From assembly GCA_000415505.1 (NCBI GenBank), contig KE354215.1, forward strand, positions 1 through 36,141: DNA of 36,141 nucleotides. The letters are read 5' to 3'. Position 1 is the stretch's first letter, and each line of letters starts with the position of its first letter. The notes under the pieces were generated by a model that did no database searches, was not told where the DNA came from, and worked only from the letters and a program-made list of their open reading frames with translations. Of this stretch, positions 15,476 through 24,023 are shown one piece after another. This DNA comes from Streptomyces afghaniensis 772. GTDB lineage: Bacteria; Actinomycetota; Actinomycetes; Streptomycetales; Streptomycetaceae. Both the position numbers and the translations under genes were made by a program.

Positions 15476-16000
15476 ATGATCGTATGGATCAACGGCACCC
15501 ACGGCGCCGGCAAGACGACGACGAGCACCCTGGTGCAGCAGCTGATCCCGGATTCGCGGGTGTTCGACGCCGAGAAGGTCGGCGAGACGCTCATGGACAT
15601 CAAGCCGGGGCTGCCCGAGACGGACAACTTCCAGCACTGGCCGCCGTGGCGGCCGCTCGTGGTGGAGACCGCCCGCCGCGTACTCGACTACGCCGGCGGC
15701 ACTCTGGTGATGCCCATGACGGTCCTGGTCGAGCAGTACTGGCGCGAGATCAGTACGGGGCTGGCCCAACACGGCATTCCCGTACGGCACTTCGTCCTCC
15801 ACGCCGACCAGGAGACGCTGCGCGGGCGCATCGCGGGCGACACTGTCGTCGGCCCCAACTCCTGGTTCCGTCTCAAGTACCTGGAGCCCTACGCCGAGGC
15901 GGCCCGCACCTGGCTGCACGCCGAGGCCGAGGTCGTCGACACCACCCACCTCACGCCGGACCAGGCCGCCCTGCGGATCGCGGAGGCCGTCAAGCACTGA
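15476..16000 (+). CDS. P-loop kinase-like protein (TmrB/AAA type)
   Basis: The 174-residue protein has an N-terminal P loop GTHGAGKTT (residues 7-15) and a pattern typical of small nucleotide-binding kinases such as TmrB-like tunicamycin resistance proteins: FDAEKVGETL, TLVMPMTVLVEQYWREI, VRHFVLHADQETLRGRI and a C-terminal VVDTTHLTPDQAALRIAEAV. It likely phosphorylates a small molecule or binds an antibiotic; the substrate cannot be told from the sequence. TAACGT (15462-15467) eight bases before the ATG suggests a leaderless start. The last 11 bases overlap the convergent VOC gene. Confidence 0.82.
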   Translation: MIVWINGTHGAGKTTTSTLVQQLIPDSRVFDAEKVGETLMDIKPGLPETDNFQHWPPWRPLVVETARRVLDYAGGTLVMPMTVLVEQYWREISTGLAQHGIPVRHFVLHADQETLRGRIAGDTVVGPNSWFRLKYLEPYAEAARTWLHAEAEVVDTTHLTPDQAALRIAEAVKH

Positions 16001-16367
16001 GGCCTCCGACGATGCAGAAGGGATGCCCCGCCGGGTCCGTCAGCACGCGCCACCTGCTCTCGTTCGGCTGCTGCTCCGGCCGGCCCGCTCCCAGCTCCAG
16101 CAGCCGGGCCTCGGCCTCCTCCAGGTCCGCGACCCTGAAGCAGCAGTGCAGTTGCTGGGGCACCTCCTGGCCGGGCCAGCTGGGGGCCCGGTAGTCGTCG
16201 ACCCGCTGGAAGCCGAGGGAGAGTCCGTCCCCACCGCCCAGAGAAGCGAAGTCGGCGTTCGATCTCGGGTGCGGTTCGAGGCCGGTGGCCGCCTGGTAGA
16301 ACGCCGCCAGCGCGAGAGGGTCAGGGCAGTCCAGGGTTATGGCGCTCAACTTCATCTGTACGGACAT
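15990..16367 (-). CDS. VOC (glyoxalase/bleomycin-resistance fold) protein
   Basis: This 125-residue VOC protein has two beta-alpha-beta repeats. The first is KLSAITLDCPDPLALAAFYQAATGLEP; the second is QLHCCFRVADLEEAEARLLELGA, ending in VLTDPAGHPFCIV. The start at 16367 (MSVQMKL) has AGGAGG six bases upstream; the longer frame from 16397 has no such support. VOC proteins are metal enzymes or binding proteins; the substrate is not predictable. A similar stand-alone VOC gene of this type occurs near 34.3 kb, with the same ending (DPAGHPFCLY). Confidence 0.85.
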   Translation of the reverse strand: MSVQMKLSAITLDCPDPLALAAFYQAATGLEPHPRSNADFASLGGGDGLSLGFQRVDDYRAPSWPGQEVPQQLHCCFRVADLEEAEARLLELGAGRPEQQPNESRWRVLTDPAGHPFCIVGGLSA

Positions 16368-16471
16368 GCCGCCTCCTGGCCGGTCATCGGTGGACACTCG
16401 CGATCAACCTAGAAGTGACTCGGCCCAAAATCGCTCGACCAACAGGCCGAACGCGGCCATGCTCCGCACAC

Positions 16472-17200
16472 GTGACGACTTCGCAGCAGTTCCTGGTCCG
16501 TGCCGCCGCCCGTAACAACGCCGAGTGGTGCGCGGTGATGTGCCGGGCCCACGGCGTGGCGGGTGAGTTCGGGGGCGAGGCGTGGGCCGCCGCGGGGCGG
16601 GCGCCGGTCTACTACCCGGACGCGGTGACGCTGGAGCCGGGCGCCGACCCGGACGCGCTCGTGGCACGGGTCGACACGGGCTCCCCCGGCGCCTCGGTCA
16701 AGGACAGCTTCGCCGATCTCGATCTGACGGGGGCCGGTTTCCGGGTGCTGTTCGAGGCGCGGTGGATCCACCGTCCGGCGGGTGCGGCCGCGCCCGTCCG
16801 CGTCCCCGGGCCGACGGATCTCGCGTGGGACGTGGTGCGCGATCCGGACGCGCTGCGCGCCTGGGCACGGGCCTGGGACGGCGGCGCCGGGAACGCGGAC
16901 CTCTGGCGGGACGAACTGCTCGCCGACCCGGAGACCTTCGTGATCTCGGGGCGGTCCGGTGACGGGCGCGTCGTCGCCGGAGCGGTGGCCACCCGCGGCG
17001 CACACGTCGTCGGCGTCTCCAACGTCTTCGGGCGGGACGGCGGACCCGACGCGGCATGGCCGGGCCTGCTGCACCTGCTCGGGCGGCTCTTCCCCGCCCT
17101 GCCCGTGGTCGGGTACGAGAGCGGCGACGACCTGGAGGCCGCCGTCCGGCACGGCTTCGAGCCGGCCGGCCCGTTGCGGGTGTGGCTGCACGGCGGGTAG
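16472..17200 (+). CDS. GNAT-like N-acetyltransferase-related protein
   Basis: The preferred GTG start at 16472 gives 242 residues; the frame is open to a GTG at 16415. The first half has RAAARNNAEWCAVMCRAHGV and PVYYPDAVTLEPGADPDALVARVDTG; the C-terminal part has FVISGRSGDGRVVAGAVATRGAHVVGVSNVFG and LHLLGRLFPALPVVGYESGDDLEAAVRHGFEPAGPLRVW. The ending resembles the last strands of a GNAT acetyltransferase, but the acetyl-CoA loop (Q/RxxGxG/A) is not clear. It could act on a small metabolite or be a non-catalytic relative. It converges on the methyltransferase gene, with a shared hairpin. Confidence 0.65.
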   Translation: MTTSQQFLVRAAARNNAEWCAVMCRAHGVAGEFGGEAWAAAGRAPVYYPDAVTLEPGADPDALVARVDTGSPGASVKDSFADLDLTGAGFRVLFEARWIHRPAGAAAPVRVPGPTDLAWDVVRDPDALRAWARAWDGGAGNADLWRDELLADPETFVISGRSGDGRVVAGAVATRGAHVVGVSNVFGRDGGPDAAWPGLLHLLGRLFPALPVVGYESGDDLEAAVRHGFEPAGPLRVWLHGG

Positions 17201-17222
17201 CGGCGGGGCCCGCCGCCCGCTA
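17198..17222. terminator. Bidirectional hairpin between convergent genes
   Basis: Arms TAGCGGCGGG (17198-17207) and CCCGCCG-CCCGCTA (17209-17222) form a GC-rich stem with a small bulge. It spans the stop codons of the GNAT-like gene and the methyltransferase gene, so it can end both transcripts. Confidence 0.5.
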
Positions 17223-17873
17223 CCGCGGCTTGTACGCCAGAAACGTGCCGATCTGCCTCTTGGTCCCCTCCTCCGGCTCCTGCACCACACGCGTCGTGAC
17301 GACCAGCCCGGCCCGGTGCAGCAGTTCGGCGATCCGCTCCGGCGGCAGCAGGTACGACTCGTAGGACACCGGATGGTCGCCGTAGGCGTGCGACGGGCGC
17401 AGGTGCTCGCCGCCGCCCACCGGGCCGGCCAGCATCAGCCGGCCGCCGGGCGCGAGGGTGCGGTGGAACTCGGCGAACACGGTCGGCAGCCACTGCGGCG
17501 GGGTGTGGTGGGTGGAGTAGTACGCCAGGATGCCGCCGAGTTCGCCGCTGCCGGTCTCCAGCGCGGTCATCGAGCCGACGGTGAAGCGGAGATCCGGGTA
17601 CGCCTCCCGGGCCAGCCCGACCATCTCCGGCGACACGTCCACACCGAACACCGGCACGCCCAGGGCGGCCAGATGTGCCGTCACCTTGCCCGGGCCGCAG
17701 CCCAGGTCGGCCACCGGCCCGGGGTGCGGCGGCCGGACCAGCTCGGCGAAGGCGGCCAGCATCGCGCGCGACACCGGGTCCAGCTCGGCCGGCTCCTTGA
17801 CGAGCCGGGCGTAGTCGGCGGCGACGGTGTCGTAGGACTCTCGGACGGCGGTGAGGTGGGAGGGCTCGGTCAT
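17220..17873 (-). CDS. Class I SAM-dependent methyltransferase
   Basis: The 217-residue enzyme has the full class I motif set: VADLGCGPGKVTAHLAAL (motif I, SAM glycine loop), VFGVDVSPEMVGLAREAYPD (motif II with the acidic ribose contact), GSMTALETGSGELGGILAYYSTHH and FAEFHRTLAPGGRLMLA. The N-terminal SYDTVAADYARL is typical of small-molecule methyltransferases of the UbiE/Coq5 type. The start MTEPSHL at 17873 gives the family length; the frame extends to 17930. TACCTT at 17880-17885 is six bases before the ATG, without a ribosome site, suggesting a leaderless start. The substrate is unknown. Confidence 0.9.
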   Translation of the reverse strand: MTEPSHLTAVRESYDTVAADYARLVKEPAELDPVSRAMLAAFAELVRPPHPGPVADLGCGPGKVTAHLAALGVPVFGVDVSPEMVGLAREAYPDLRFTVGSMTALETGSGELGGILAYYSTHHTPPQWLPTVFAEFHRTLAPGGRLMLAGPVGGGEHLRPSHAYGDHPVSYESYLLPPERIAELLHRAGLVVTTRVVQEPEEGTKRQIGTFLAYKPR

Positions 17874-17895
17874 GCCGCGAAGGTAGACGACAGAG

Positions 17896-17923
17896 CTGAC
17901 AGGACCGGGCTGACAGGACCGGG
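17896..17923. repeat. 14-bp tandem repeat
   Basis: Two exact copies of CTGACAGGACCGGG (17896-17909 and 17910-17923) are followed by a partial third (CTGACA). They lie 23 bases upstream of the methyltransferase start, just behind its proposed -10 hexamer, where they could space or form an operator. They may also be a simple slippage product. Confidence 0.6.
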
Positions 17924-18035
17924 CTGACACGCCGGGCGAGCACCTGCCGGTCCCTCGCCCGTACTCCGACGCCAGTACGCCGCTTTACTCCGCCCGTAAG
18001 ACGCCACCGCCACCCCCGCCCGGCACGGTGGCAGC

Positions 18036-18584
18036 GTGAAGCCGAAGCAGAAGCCCCACCCGATTCCGAAACTCGGCCGCCCGGCGCGCCGGGCCGTTCT
18101 CGTCGTCCACGTCATCGCCTCCGCGGGCTGGCTCGGGCTCACGCTCGGGCTGCTCGCGCTCGGGACCACCGCGGCCGGCACCGGGTCCGCCGTGACCGTG
18201 GAGTCGTCCGTCCGGGCCATGAAGCTCTTCGCCGACTGGCTCCTGCTCCCCGTCGCCTTCCTCACGCTGCTCAGCGGACTGATGCTGTCCCTGGGCACGC
18301 CGTGGGGACTCGCCCGGCACCGCTGGGTGTACACGAAGTTCTGGCTGACCCTCGCCACGACCACCGCCACGGTGTTCGCCCTGCGCCCCGGGGTGAACTC
18401 CGCGGTCACCGCCGTCGCCGCGGGCGGGCCCCTGCCCGATGCCGGTGACGTGCTGTTCGGGCCGGTCGTCTCGCTGTCCGCCTACGTCTTCATGACGGTG
18501 ATCTCCGTCCTGAAGCCCTGGGGCCCGACCAAGCGGGGCAGGAGGCTGCGGGCACCCGCCCGGCGTGGCCTCCAGGACGCCTGA
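18036..18584 (+). CDS. Four-TM membrane protein (DUF2269-like)
   Basis: The 182-residue product has a basic N-terminus and four membrane segments: VLVVHVIASAGWLGLTLGLLAL, WLLLPVAFLTLLSGLMLSL, WLTLATTTATVFAL and a last one near VSLSAYVFMTVISVL. The first segment contains a histidine and the pair GW, as in DUF2269-type integral membrane proteins. The function is unknown. It is 89 bases upstream of the TetR gene on the same strand; the TetR operator lies between them. Confidence 0.75.
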   Translation: MKPKQKPHPIPKLGRPARRAVLVVHVIASAGWLGLTLGLLALGTTAAGTGSAVTVESSVRAMKLFADWLLLPVAFLTLLSGLMLSLGTPWGLARHRWVYTKFWLTLATTTATVFALRPGVNSAVTAVAAGGPLPDAGDVLFGPVVSLSAYVFMTVISVLKPWGPTKRGRRLRAPARRGLQDA

Positions 18585-18618
18585 GCCAGTATCCGGTGTC
18601 CCTAACGGAACGGGAATT

Positions 18619-18637
18619 TGCCTAAAGCTATTAGGCA
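18619..18637. promoter_or_regulatory. Palindromic operator upstream of TetR gene
   Basis: Perfect seven-base arms TGCCTAA (18619-18625) and TTAGGCA (18631-18637) flank five bases (AGCTA). The element is 37 bases before the TetR ATG. TetR-family regulators often bind such palindromes in their own promoter region. It probably controls the TetR-hydrolase operon. Confidence 0.6.
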
Positions 18638-18673
18638 GATGCACACTTCCTTCTGGCAGAAGGGAGTGACCGT

Positions 18674-19261
18674 ATGGCACGCGTAGGACTGACACCGGAA
18701 CGCCTGACCCAGGCAGGTGCCGAGCTGGCCGACGAGGTCGGCTTCGAGCAGGTGACCGTGTCGGCGCTCGCCCGCCGGTTCGACGTCAAGGTCGCGAGCC
18801 TGTACTCGCACGTGAAGAACTCCCAGGACCTCAGGACCCGGATCGCCCTGCTCGCGCTCACGGAACTCGCCGACCGGGCCGCCGACGCCCTGGCCGGCCG
18901 GGCCGGCAAGGAAGCCCTGGCCGCCCTCGCGAACGTCTACCGCGACTATGCCCGGGAGCACCCCGGCCGCTACGCCGCCGCCCAGCTGCGGCTCGATCCC
19001 CGGACGGCGGCGGCGAGCGCCGGCGTCCGGCACGCGCAGATGACCCGGGCGCTGCTGCGCGGCTACGACCTGACGGAACCGGACCAGACCCACGCGGTCC
19101 GGCTGCTGGGCAGCGTCTTCCACGGTTACGTCAGCCTGGAGATGGGCGGCGGGTTCAGCCACAGCGCCCCCGACACCGACGACACCTGGGCCCGGATCCT
19201 CGACGCCCTCGACACGCTGCTGCGGAACTGGCCCGAACCCCCCACCGACCCCCGAGGCTGA
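18674..19261 (+). CDS. TetR-family regulator (WHG C-terminal domain)
   Basis: The 195-residue regulator has an N-terminal helix-turn-helix (about 22-45: VTVSALARRFDVKVASLYSHVKN) and a C-terminal ligand-binding domain with LLRGYDLTEPDQTHAVRLLGSVFHGYVSLEMGGGF, typical of the TetR_C WHG group. AAGGGAGTGACC gives a good ribosome site. The stop at 19261 is followed after five bases by the SGNH hydrolase start, so the two form an operon. A palindrome at 18619-18637 is the likely autoregulatory site. The ligand may be a substrate or product of the hydrolase (inference). Confidence 0.9.
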   Translation: MARVGLTPERLTQAGAELADEVGFEQVTVSALARRFDVKVASLYSHVKNSQDLRTRIALLALTELADRAADALAGRAGKEALAALANVYRDYAREHPGRYAAAQLRLDPRTAAASAGVRHAQMTRALLRGYDLTEPDQTHAVRLLGSVFHGYVSLEMGGGFSHSAPDTDDTWARILDALDTLLRNWPEPPTDPRG

Positions 19262-19266
19262 CACCC

Positions 19267-20447
19267 ATGCACACCGAGCACGACTGGATCACCACCCCCT
19301 CACGGCGGACCTGCTGCGCGGCGCCCTCGACCTGGAGCGCACCGAGCACGGGCTGCTCCCCCACCGGCTGCCCGCCCGGGCCCGCGCGCAGAACACCAAC
19401 GCCCAGCTGGCCATGGCCGAGGCCCAGCCGTCCGGCGTGCGGCTGGCGTTCCGTACCGCCGCGACCGCCGTCGAACTGGACACGCTGCGCACCAAGCGCG
19501 ACTACGCCGGCTTCCCGCCCCGCCCGGACGGCCTGTACGACCTGCTCGTCGACGGCCGCCCGGCCGGTCAGGCCCCCGGGACGGGCGGCAACGTCCTCAC
19601 GATCGACATGGCCACCTGGGACGGCGAGGTCACCCCGGGCCCGGTCGGTACCGTCCGCTTCACCGGCCTGCCCGCGCGCGAGAAGGACGTCGAGATCTGG
19701 CTGCCGCACAACGAGACCACCGAGCTCGTCGCCCTGCGCACCGACGCGCCCGTGGAGCCGGTGCCGGACCGGGGCCGCCGGGTGTGGCTGCACCACGGCA
19801 GTTCGATCAGCCACGGCTCCGACGCCGCGAGCCCCACCGCCATCTGGCCCGCGATCGCCGCGTCGCTCGGCGGTGTGGAACTGGTCAACCTCGGTCTGGG
19901 CGGCAGCGCGATGCTCGACCCGTTCACCGCGCGTGCCGTGCGGGACACCCCGGCCGACCTGATCAGCGTGAAGATCGGCATCAACATCGTCAATGGGGAC
20001 GTGATGCGGCTGCGCGCGTTCGGTCCGGCCGTGCACGGTTTCCTCGACACGATCCGCGACGGGCACCCCGACGCCCCGCTGCTGGTCGTCTCCTCCATCC
20101 ACTGCGCCATCCACGAGACCACGCCCGGGCCCACGGCCCCGGACGTCGGCGCGCTCGGCGAGGGCCGGCTGCGGTTCGCCGCGATGGGCGACCCGGCGGA
20201 GGTGCCGGCCGGGAAGCTGACGCTCGGCGTCATCCGGGAGGAACTGTCCCGCATCGTCCGGCAGCGCGCCGCCGCCGACCCGAACATCCACTACCTCGAC
20301 GGCCTCGACCTCTACGGCGCGTCCGACGCGGCCCGGCTCCCCCTCCCCGACGAGGTCCACCCGGACGCCGCCACCCACCGCCACATCGGCGAACGCTTCC
20401 ACGCGCTGGCCTTCACCGAGGACGGCCCCTTCGCGGCGGGTTCATGA
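19267..20447 (+). CDS. SGNH/GDSL hydrolase with an apparent frameshift near the start
   Basis: The C-terminal part is a GDSL-type esterase: HHGSSISHGSD (block I serine), NLGLGGSAML (block II), KIGINI (block III) and DEVHPDAATH (block V with Asp and His). An N-terminal beta domain precedes it, as in this family. The expected start (MHTEHDWITTP, 19267-19299, five bases after the TetR stop) is in a different frame from the rest; one extra C in the C run at 19295-19299 would join it to LTADLLRGALDLERTEHG. No start codon exists in the main frame before 19413, where a 344-residue product could begin. Either a recent one-base deletion, a sequencing error, or a shortened product is possible. Confidence 0.75.
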
Positions 20448-20498
20448 CGTAGTTGTGCTGCGGCATCTGACCGGCTGAGGAACCGGGCGGGGCCGAAC

Positions 20499-20516
20499 AC
20501 CCACTTTTTTGTGGGT
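20499..20516. terminator. Hairpin with T6 loop between SGNH and HxlR genes
   Basis: Arms ACCCAC (20499-20504) and GTGGGT (20511-20516) enclose a loop of six thymines. Such a homopolymer is rare in this DNA. It lies about 50 bases after the hydrolase stop and 88 bases beyond the HxlR stop, so it can serve either of the two convergent genes. Confidence 0.45.
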
Positions 20517-20603
20517 ACTTGGCAGCGGGCCGGCTCGGGGCGAACCTGGTGGTGGGCCGTCGGTGAGGCGCCGGATACCGAAGGGACGGAGGTGACGTGG
20601 GCG

Positions 20604-20960
20604 TCAGGAGGCCGACCGGGTGTCCTGCGTCTCGGCCAGTTTCTCCAGGCGCCGGTGGCCCCAGTCGGACAGCGGGGCCAGTGCCTCGGCGAGTTCGCGG
20701 CCGAACGGGGTCAGGGAGTAGACCGTCTTCGGCGGCAGCACGTCGTACACCTCGCGACGCACCAGCCCGTCCGTCTCCATCTCCCGCATCGCCTCGGTCA
20801 GTACCTTCTCGGTGAGGCCCGGCAGCCGCCGGCGCAGTTCCGCCGGACGGTGCGGGCCCGACTCCAGCAGCCAGAGCAGGGTCGTCTTCCACTTGCCGTC
20901 GATCACGGCGATCGCGGCGGTCACTCCGCAGACGTTCGGGTCCTGGCGCCGGCGCGTCAT
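20604..20960 (-). CDS. HxlR-family regulator
   Basis: The 118-residue winged-helix protein matches the HxlR family: a cysteine near the start (NVCGVTAAIAVIDGKWKTTLLWLL), then HRPAELRRRLPGLTEKVLTEAMREMETDGLVRREVYDVLPPKTVYSLTPFGREL. HxlR-type regulators sense electrophiles or other reactive signals, often through the N-terminal cysteine. It is divergent from the reductase gene 51 bases away, which is its likely target. The C-terminus (LSDWGHRRLEKLAE) is typical. Confidence 0.9.
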   Translation of the reverse strand: MTRRRQDPNVCGVTAAIAVIDGKWKTTLLWLLESGPHRPAELRRRLPGLTEKVLTEAMREMETDGLVRREVYDVLPPKTVYSLTPFGRELAEALAPLSDWGHRRLEKLAETQDTRSAS

Positions 20961-21011
20961 CCTTTAGCCCCATTCATCATCAATTGCGCATGCCTGCAAG
21001 GGAGTTCAAGC

Positions 21012-21923
21012 GTGTCCACGTACAGCACGTCCTCGTCCCCGGAACATTCCGCCCGGCCCGCCGTCACCGTCCTCGGTCTCGGCCCGATGGGCCGCGCGCT
21101 GGCCGGTGCCCTCCTGGAGGCGGGACTGCCGACCACGGTCTGGAACCGCACCCCGGGCAGAGACCGGGAACTCGTCGCACGGGGGGCGGTGGGCGCCGGC
21201 TCGGCGGCCGAGGCAGCCGCCGCCGGTGAGGTGGTCGTCGTCTGCGTGGTGAACTACGACGCCGTAGACGCCGTCCTGCGCCAGGACGACGTCGCCGCCG
21301 CCCTCAAGGGCCGTACGGTGGTGAACCTGACCGCCGACACCCCGGCCCGGGCCCGCGACACCGCCGACTGGGCCGCCGCGCACGGCGTCCGCTACCTGGA
21401 CGGCGCGATCATGACCCCGACGACGACCATCGGCACGCCCGACGCCGTGTTCCTGCACAGCGGGCCGGCGGACCTCTACGAGGAACTGGCCCCCGTGCGC
21501 CGGGCGTTGGGCGGCACTCACACCCACCTCGGCGAGGACACGGGCCGGGCCGCCGCCTACGACATCGCCCTGCTCGACATCTTCTGGACGGCGATGGCGG
21601 GCTACGCGCACGCCCTGGCGGTGGCCCGCGCCGAGGGCGTCACCGCCGCCGAGCTGGCGCCCTTCGCCCAGGGCATCGGAGCGATCCTGCCGCCGCTGTT
21701 CGCCGAGACCGCGGCGGACGCCGACGCCGGCACGTACTCCGGCGAGGGCAACCCGCTCACCTCGGCGGTGTCGTCCATGGCCCACGTCGTCCACGTCTCC
21801 GAGGCCCACGGCATCGACGCCGGCGTCATGCGCGCGGCCGAGGGCATGGCCCGCCGCGCGATCGGGCTCGGGCACGGCACGGACGGTTTCATCCGGATCG
21901 CGGAGGTCATCGGGCGGGGGTGA
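21012..21923 (+). CDS. NAD(P)-dependent oxidoreductase (imine-reductase/beta-HAD type)
   Basis: The 303-residue enzyme begins with a dinucleotide fold VTVLGLGPMGRALAGALLEAG (GxGxxG, residues 22-27) and WNRTPGR, whose arginine favours NADPH. The middle has VVNLTADTPARARDTADWA and YLDGAIMTPTTTIGTPDAVFLHSG, as in hydroxyisobutyrate dehydrogenases. The C-terminal helical domain (AAYDIALLDIFWTAMAGYAHALA, residues about 180-200) is of the imine reductase type, where a Tyr or Asp replaces the usual catalytic lysine. The GTG start at 21012 follows AAGGGAG; the open frame reaches 20511 but that part has no homology. It is divergent from the HxlR regulator. Confidence 0.88.
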   Translation: MSTYSTSSSPEHSARPAVTVLGLGPMGRALAGALLEAGLPTTVWNRTPGRDRELVARGAVGAGSAAEAAAAGEVVVVCVVNYDAVDAVLRQDDVAAALKGRTVVNLTADTPARARDTADWAAAHGVRYLDGAIMTPTTTIGTPDAVFLHSGPADLYEELAPVRRALGGTHTHLGEDTGRAAAYDIALLDIFWTAMAGYAHALAVARAEGVTAAELAPFAQGIGAILPPLFAETAADADAGTYSGEGNPLTSAVSSMAHVVHVSEAHGIDAGVMRAAEGMARRAIGLGHGTDGFIRIAEVIGRG

Positions 21924-22007
21924 GCCCTCAGGAGGGCCGGGCCTGCTCGGCCGGCTCGGCCCGGGCGGCGTCGCGCGTGGCATGATCCGCCGGAGGGGTA
22001 CCCCGGC

Positions 22008-24023
22008 CTAGAACGGCAACGGCCGCCCCCGCACCACCTCCAGTCGTGACACCGCCCGTGTCAGCACCACGTACAGCCGGTGCAGCCCCCGTTCCTCCGC
22101 CTCGGCGATCGTCGCCGGCTCGACGGCCACGACATGGTCGTACTCGAGGCCCTTGACGACGCTCGCCGGTACCAGGGACAACCGCGCGCCGAGTTCCTCC
22201 GGGCCCGCCGCGTCGAGGCCGGCCGCGTCCAGGGCCGCCCGGAGCCGGGGCACATCCGCGTCCGCCGCGACGACCCCGACGGATCCCTCCCGCCGGAGTG
22301 CGTCCCGTACGGCCTCCACCACCGCGCCGGACACGCCGTCCGGGGCCGTCTCGCGCATCCGCAACTCCCCGTCCCCGCGCAGCGAACGGGCCGCCGGTAC
22401 GTCCACGTCCAGCCGCTCCAGCAGCCGGTTGGCGAGGGCGACGACCGCACGCGGCACACGGAAGCCGGTGGTCAGCTCGACCACGGCCGCGTCCGGTTTC
22501 CCCAGGTGCGCCAGGACCGTCCGCCACGACCGCGCCGCCCACGGTGTCGTCCCCTGGGCCAGGTCGCCCAGGACCGTCAGCGAGCCGAAGGGCGCCCGGC
22601 GGGCGATGGCCCGGCACTCCATCGGGGACAGGTCCTGCGCCTCGTCGACGACGACATGCCCGTATCCCTCCGGGTGCTCGACCAGCCCGGCGACCTCGTC
22701 CAGGAGCACCAGATCGGCGGCCGACCAGCGGGCCGACTTCCACGACCGGGGCGGCTTGCGCCACAGCAGCGCCCGCTGCTCGGCGGAGTCCAGCAGCCCG
22801 TCGGCGGCCTCCGCCAGCACCCCGGGATCGCCGAGCAGTCCGGCCACGACCTCCTCGGGCCGCGCCCGGGGCCAGACGGCGTCGACGTACGCGGACACGG
22901 GCCGCGCCCGCTCGATCCGGCGCACCCAGGCGTTGGGGGGCGGCCCGGCCCGCCGTTCGGCCTGCTCGCGCAGGCACCGCACGATCCGCGCCCGCACCCG
23001 CTCGCGCCCGACCCCGTACGGCGGTTCCTCCTCCCGTACGTCCGCCACGATCCGCGCCAGGGTCTGCGCCGGCACCCGCCAGCGGTACGACCCGTCCGGC
23101 ACGGCGAGGGAGCCGGCCCCCTCGGCGCGCACCCTCGCGTACAGCGCCCGCCGCAGCACCTCGGCCATCCGGGCGTCGTGCTTGACGACGGCGGCCGCCG
23201 GCTCGTCACGGCCCCTGACCGGATGCCGCGCGATCTCCTCGGCCAGCGTCGACTGCCGCACACCGGTCTCACCGAGGGACGGCAGGACCTCCGCGATGTA
23301 CGACAGGAAGGTGCGGTTGGGCCCGAGGATCAGCAGACCGCCGCGCCGGATGCGCTGCGGGTGCGTGTAGAGCAGATACGCGGCCCGGTGCAGCCCGACG
23401 GCGGTCTTGCCGGTGCCGGGCGCCCCCTGCACGCACACCGACACCGCCAGGTCCCCGCGCACGAGGTCGTCCTGCTCGGGCTGGATGGTCGCGGCGATGT
23501 CCCGCATGGGCCCGACGCGCGGCCGTTCGATCTCCCGGGCGACGATCTCGCTGGTCCGCGCCTCGCCCTGCCCCAGGTGCTCGTCCTCCAGGCCGGTGAG
23601 GTCGGCGGAGTCGCCCCGGCTGCCGGGCGCCCACCCGAACCGCCGGCGCACGGCGACGCCCTGCGGGTCGCGGGCCGTGGCCTGGTAGAAGGCGCGCGAG
23701 ACGGGCGCACGCCAGTCGACGACGAGGGGCGGTTCGGCCGGGTGCTCGGAGATCCGCAGCCGCCCGATGTGCAACTGCCCGTCCTCCCCCTGCAAGGCCC
23801 CGAAGAACAAGGGCCCCTCGGGCAGCTCGCGCAGCGCCTTGGCCTGGCTGCGCAGCCGGTACCCGAGCACCTCGGCATCGGCGCCGGACGCGGACACGTC
23901 CTCCCCGATGACGACCTGCTCCCCGGCCCCCTCGACCATCGCGGCGAGGGCGGCCCGGCAGCGCTCGTGATGGACGCGCTCACGGTCGAGGACATGCTGA
24001 AGGGCAGGCTCGGTCGACGTCAT
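22008..24023 (-). CDS. UvrD/HelD-type superfamily 1 helicase
   Basis: The 671-residue protein belongs to the HelD-like branch of superfamily 1 helicases, which bind RNA polymerase and release it from DNA. The motifs are VQGAPGTGKTAVGLHRAAYLL (Walker A), VVVDEAQDLSPMECRAI (Walker B), TVLGDLAQGTTPWAARSW (motif III), ELTTGFRVPRAVVALANRLL (motif IV), SVVKGLEYDHVVAVEP (motif V) and HRLYVVLTRAVSRLEVV (motif VI). A long coiled N-terminal arm (about 1-170) has VHHERCRAALAAMVEGAG. The start at 24023 is chosen over 24077. TACGCT (24031-24036) is seven bases upstream, so it may be leaderless. I believe S. coelicolor has several HelD paralogues; no rifamycin-associated element is visible here. Confidence 0.9.
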   Translation of the reverse strand: MTSTEPALQHVLDRERVHHERCRAALAAMVEGAGEQVVIGEDVSASGADAEVLGYRLRSQAKALRELPEGPLFFGALQGEDGQLHIGRLRISEHPAEPPLVVDWRAPVSRAFYQATARDPQGVAVRRRFGWAPGSRGDSADLTGLEDEHLGQGEARTSEIVAREIERPRVGPMRDIAATIQPEQDDLVRGDLAVSVCVQGAPGTGKTAVGLHRAAYLLYTHPQRIRRGGLLILGPNRTFLSYIAEVLPSLGETGVRQSTLAEEIARHPVRGRDEPAAAVVKHDARMAEVLRRALYARVRAEGAGSLAVPDGSYRWRVPAQTLARIVADVREEEPPYGVGRERVRARIVRCLREQAERRAGPPPNAWVRRIERARPVSAYVDAVWPRARPEEVVAGLLGDPGVLAEAADGLLDSAEQRALLWRKPPRSWKSARWSAADLVLLDEVAGLVEHPEGYGHVVVDEAQDLSPMECRAIARRAPFGSLTVLGDLAQGTTPWAARSWRTVLAHLGKPDAAVVELTTGFRVPRAVVALANRLLERLDVDVPAARSLRGDGELRMRETAPDGVSGAVVEAVRDALRREGSVGVVAADADVPRLRAALDAAGLDAAGPEELGARLSLVPASVVKGLEYDHVVAVEPATIAEAEERGLHRLYVVLTRAVSRLEVVRGRPLPF

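Noticed and set aside
20511-21011. Upstream extension of the reductase gene
   Set aside because: The residues have no recognisable pattern, overlap the HxlR gene on the other strand and precede a good ribosome site and GTG at 21012.
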